Positions 6,209 through 8,656 of a DNA stretch of 8,656 nt are shown one piece after another. The stretch covers positions 1 to 8,656 of the forward strand of contig JAAZEK010000461.1 of NCBI GenBank assembly GCA_012512335.1. Direction: 5' to 3'. Made by a program: the position numbers and the translations under genes. The stretch comes from Clostridiales bacterium (GTDB taxonomy: Bacteria > Bacillota > Clostridia > Caldicoprobacterales > DTU083). The notes under the pieces were generated by a model. The model did not search any database and had not been told where the DNA came from. It saw only the letters and a program-made list of their open reading frames with translations. The number at the start of each line of letters is the position of its first letter. Within the stretch, counting starts at the first letter, position 1.

Positions 6209-7396
6209 TCAAATATCAAACAATACATCTTTCTTCAATCCCCTGAATACCTCCAAAACACGATCTATCTGTGAATCTGTATGGGTAGCAATGTAGCTTG
6301 TTCTCAGGAGATCACTGCCCACTGGTACTGCAGGGCTGATAGAGACATTACAGAATATTCCTCGATCAAATAAATATTCCCAAGCGGCTATGGTCTTGTC
6401 TCTGTTGCCAACCAATATAGGGATGATAGGCGTTTGGCTTCCACCAGTGTTATAGCCCATGGAGTTTAGTTCACTACGAACTTTATCTGCAATCTTATGC
6501 AGATTTTTAATTCTACCTTTTTCTGTCTTCATAATTCGTAGAGATTCAAGAACAGTGGCTACAGATGCTGGAGGTAGACTAGCTGTAAATATAAATGATG
6601 GACAGGTGGCCTTTAGGAAGCGAATTACATCTTTAGATGATGCAGCAAAACCGCCTACACATGCAAAAGACTTACTAAATGTTCCTGTTAAGACATCAAC
6701 ACTGTTTTCAAGTCCATAATATTCTTCGGTACCACGACCGTTTTCACCTAAAACTCCTATACTGTGAGCATCATCTACGATGACTGAAGCACCATATTTT
6801 TTAGCCAGACGATGGATTTCCGGTAGATTGCATATGTCTCCAAACATACTGAATACTCCATCTGTTATTATGAACCGTTCTTTCTTGGAATCGGAAGATG
6901 CTAGGAAATTTTCAAGGCCTTCCATATCGTTATGATGGTACCTTTTCATTGGTGCCCTAGACATAAGACAACCTTGAACAATACTTGCATGGTTATCACG
7001 ATCGCATATTAAAACATCATCAGAAGCAACTATAGTGGAGATAGTACCTGAATTAGAGAAGAAACCAGTACTAAAAACAATAACAGCTTCTTTACCAAGG
7101 AATTCTGCCAATTCATGCTCAAGCTGCTCATGTAGATCCAGATTCCCGTTTAGGAGCCGGGAACCAGTGCAACCTGTTCCATACTTCTCTACAGCTTTTA
7201 TTGCAGCTTCCTTGACTTGTGGATTACTAGTCAAGCCTAGATAATTGTTTGATCCGATCATTATCTTTTCCTGACCTTGAATCATTACGGTTGCATCGCT
7301 ACCACCTTCAACTACCTGCATGAAAGGACAACGATCCATATTATTTTCATAATAGTCATACAATTCCTTCATGCGAAAACGATTTGAAATATTCAT
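6209..7396 (-). CDS. PLP-dependent alpha-oxoamine synthase, serine palmitoyltransferase-like
   Basis: The 395-residue protein is a fold-type I PLP enzyme of the alpha-oxoamine synthase family, which condenses an amino acid with an acyl-CoA and releases CO2. Seen are N-N-Y-L-G-L (50-55), the G-S-R-L-L-N-G segment (78-84), F-S-T-G-F (108-112), D-N-H-A-S-I with cofactor-stacking His136, V-D-D-A-H-S with Asp208 and His211, and T-F-S-K-S-F with the Schiff-base Lys242. The family covers KBL (glycine + acetyl-CoA), BioF (alanine + pimeloyl donor), ALAS, SPT and CqsA. The stretches G-T-F-S-K-S (238-243) and F-T-A-S-L-P-P and the C-terminal L-L-R-T-S recall bacterial serine palmitoyltransferase more than E. 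coli KBL, which has G-T-L-G-K-A at the lysine. Related Firmicute proteins are usually annotated as glycine C-acetyltransferase or aminotransferase class I/II. AAAGGAG (complement of 7404-7410) lies 7 bases before the ATG. It stands alone, with no Tdh, biotin or haem gene next to it, so the substrate is unresolved. Confidence 0.87.
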   Translation of the reverse strand: MNISNRFRMKELYDYYENNMDRCPFMQVVEGGSDATVMIQGQEKIMIGSNNYLGLTSNPQVKEAAIKAVEKYGTGCTGSRLLNGNLDLHEQLEHELAEFLGKEAVIVFSTGFFSNSGTISTIVASDDVLICDRDNHASIVQGCLMSRAPMKRYHHNDMEGLENFLASSDSKKERFIITDGVFSMFGDICNLPEIHRLAKKYGASVIVDDAHSIGVLGENGRGTEEYYGLENSVDVLTGTFSKSFACVGGFAASSKDVIRFLKATCPSFIFTASLPPASVATVLESLRIMKTEKGRIKNLHKIADKVRSELNSMGYNTGGSQTPIIPILVGNRDKTIAAWEYLFDRGIFCNVSISPAVPVGSDLLRTSYIATHTDSQIDRVLEVFRGLKKDVLFDI

Positions 7397-7525
7397 CCCA
7401 TAGCTCCTTTAAAAAAATAATAAAATAGATAAGTTCAAATAAAATTGTGTTATACATGACCTTTAATATATTCGGTAAATAATAGGTTTTTCCTTCTTAA
7501 AACCAAAATGAAGCTCCATGTAATA

Positions 7526-7591
7526 TTTCACTGTCAAAAATGTTTCACTATAACAAATTCGTGAGATGTGATAAAATACATAAAAATGTTT
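7526..7591. repeat. Short direct and inverted repeats around the carB promoter
   Basis: TTTCAC occurs at 7526-7531 and 7543-7548, and GTGA, the inverse of its TCAC core, at 7561-7564 and 7568-7571, just before or within the extended -10. In addition AAAAATGTTT is repeated exactly at 7536-7545 and 7582-7591, 46 bases apart and flanking the -10. The arrangement could be an operator, but each unit is short and A/T-biased, so the statistical support is weak. Confidence 0.25.
7569..7577 (+). promoter_or_regulatory. Candidate extended -10 promoter for carB
   Basis: TGATAAAAT contains TAAAAT (7572-7577; 5 of 6 to consensus) with the TGn extension. No convincing -35 hexamer stands at 16-18 bases. 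Transcription would begin near 7584, leaving a leader of only about 33 bases before the TTG start, too short for a PyrR-type attenuator or a riboswitch. Confidence 0.4.
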
Positions 7592-7604
7592 TAATAATGA
7601 AACT

Positions 7605-7610
7605 GAGGTG
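7605..7610 (+). promoter_or_regulatory. Ribosome binding site fixing the carB TTG start
   Basis: GAGGTG lies 6 bases before TTG 7617 and matches the anti-Shine-Dalgarno sequence well. An in-frame GTG at 7608 lies inside this motif and has no site of its own, so TTG is preferred. The resulting N-terminus, M-P-K-R-T-D-I, is the usual beginning of CarB. Confidence 0.8.
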
Positions 7611-7616
7611 TGCTCC

Positions 7617-8656
7617 TTGCCAAAAAGAACAGATATAGAAAAAATATTGATTATAGGGTCTGGGCCCATTGTAATTGGCCAAGCCAGTGAATTTGATTAC
7701 TCAGGAACCCAAGCATGCAAAGCTCTCAAAAAATTAGGATATCAGATAGTATTGGTAAACTCAAATCCAGCAACTATTATGACTGACCCAGATATCTCCG
7801 ATATTACTTACATAGAGCCTTTGAATGTAAATAGCTTGTCTGAGATTATAGCAAAAGAAAAACCCGATGCAGTACTGCCTAACTTAGGTGGACAAACAGC
7901 ACTTAACCTCTGTTTGGACTTGAGTAAGGAAGGTGTTCTTGAAAAATATGATGTTGAAGTAATCGGTGTTCATATAGATGCTATCGAACACGGTGAAGAC
8001 AGAATCGAGTTTAAAAATGCAATGGAAGCATTAGGCATCGAAATGGCAAGAAGCCACGAAGCTTACAGTGTACAAGAAGCTGAAAAAATAGCAGAAGAGC
8101 TTGGATATCCAGTTGTCATAAGGCCTGCCTACACTATGGGTGGCACAGGTGGAGGTATGGTGCATAATGTTGAAGAGCTTAGAAACATCGCAACTGGTGG
8201 AATACAAGCCAGTAAAATCGGACAAATCCTTGTAGAAGAATCAATTTTAGGTTGGGAAGAGCTTGAAGTGGAAGTAATAAGGGACAGTAAAAATCAAATG
8301 ATAACGGTTTGTTTTATTGAGAACATTGATCCAGTTGGCATTCATACTGGTGATTCCATTTGTACCGCTCCAATGCTAACTATAAGTGAGGAACTTCAGC
8401 AACGTTTGCAAAGTTATGCATATAAAGTTGTAGAATCTATCGAAGTGGTTGGGGGCACTAACGTTCAATTTGCATATGATCCAAAGACAGATAGAGTTAT
8501 AATTATAGAAATCAATCCACGAACATCACGCTCCTCAGCATTAGCTTCTAAAGCTACTGGATTACCTATAGCATATATATCTGCCTTACTAGCGGTGGGT
8601 TTGACACTAGATGAGCTTCCTTACTGGAGGGACGGTTCCCTGGATAAATATACACC
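7617..8656 (+). CDS. carB: Carbamoyl-phosphate synthase large subunit, N-terminal part
   Basis: The first 346 codons plus two bases of carB, cut by the window end; complete CarB is about 1,070 residues. The enzyme makes carbamoyl phosphate from bicarbonate, ammonia (delivered from glutamine by CarA) and two ATP, for arginine and pyrimidine synthesis. The pre-ATP-grasp domain shows G-S-G-P-I-V-I-G-Q-A-S-E-F-D-Y-S-G near residues 12-28 and N-S-N-P-A-T-I-M-T-D. The first ATP-grasp domain contains Arg129, Arg169 in R-P-A-Y-T-M-G-G-T-G-G-G, His243 in I-H-T-G-D-S, Gln284, Glu298 and Asn300 in E-I-N-P-R-T-S-R-S-S-A. These line up with the ATP-site residues of E. coli CarB, exactly or one position off. 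It starts with TTG behind a good ribosome site and appears to have its own promoter. No carA lies upstream in the window, whereas carA directly before carB is the common order. The gene opposite is divergent and unrelated in function. Confidence 0.96.
   Translation, partial: MPKRTDIEKILIIGSGPIVIGQASEFDYSGTQACKALKKLGYQIVLVNSNPATIMTDPDISDITYIEPLNVNSLSEIIAKEKPDAVLPNLGGQTALNLCLDLSKEGVLEKYDVEVIGVHIDAIEHGEDRIEFKNAMEALGIEMARSHEAYSVQEAEKIAEELGYPVVIRPAYTMGGTGGGMVHNVEELRNIATGGIQASKIGQILVEESILGWEELEVEVIRDSKNQMITVCFIENIDPVGIHTGDSICTAPMLTISEELQQRLQSYAYKVVESIEVVGGTNVQFAYDPKTDRVIIIEINPRTSRSSALASKATGLPIAYISALLAVGLTLDELPYWRDGSLDKYT

Noticed and set aside
7584..7616. PyrR attenuator or riboswitch before carB
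   Set aside because: The predicted leader is about 33 bases and contains no terminator or antiterminator hairpin.
7463..7669. 68-codon minus-strand frame over the carB start
   Set aside because: It overlaps the carB N-terminus and promoter region and shows no family motif.
1..8656. CRISPR arrays, tRNAs, insertion sequences, attachment sites
   Set aside because: I saw no spaced repeat array, cloverleaf-like sequence, transposase motif or terminal inverted repeats with target duplications.

Overview
The window looks like chromosomal DNA from a strictly anaerobic, AT-rich, Gram-positive-type bacterium, most likely of the Clostridia or a related Firmicute group. The reasons are strong AAAGGAG/AGGAGG ribosome binding sites, a TTG start on carB, a ferredoxin-dependent 2-oxoacid oxidoreductase, and short AT-rich spacers. 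I assign no genus. I see no mobile element, CRISPR array, tRNA or rRNA.

Layout. (1) Positions 1-162 are the last 53 codons of an amidohydrolase-like gene that starts before the window. (2) An AT-rich spacer (163-333) holds an extended -10 promoter candidate overlapped by an imperfect dyad. (3) Five genes on the + strand form a tight operon (334-6110, gaps of 9 to 44 bases). They encode an AMP-forming acyl/aryl-CoA ligase, iorA, iorB, a PaaK-type phenylacetate-CoA ligase and a double-ACT-domain protein. (4) A hairpin terminator (6155-6180), with A/T tracts on both sides, lies between this operon and the convergent minus-strand gene. (5) The minus-strand gene (6209-7396) encodes a PLP-dependent alpha-oxoamine synthase, closer in its motifs to serine palmitoyltransferase than to classical KBL. 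(6) Divergent from it, carB starts with TTG at 7617 and runs off the right edge.

How the genes may work together. IorAB interconverts arylpyruvates and arylacetyl-CoA with ferredoxin. PaaK interconverts arylacetates and arylacetyl-CoA at the cost or gain of ATP equivalents. Together they link aromatic amino acid transamination products to free aryl acids. This could run as oxidative degradation of Phe/Tyr/Trp, or as reductive salvage of exogenous aryl acids into aromatic amino acids. The ACT protein is a plausible amino acid sensor for the module. The iorA-iorB-paaK-ACT order is a known anaerobe arrangement. The less usual part is the extra ligase at the operon head, preceded by an amidohydrolase-family gene, which suggests a second acid substrate feeds the same module. 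I find no clearly new system. The best candidates for follow-up are the two-ligase operon, the SPT-like enzyme and the promoter dyad.
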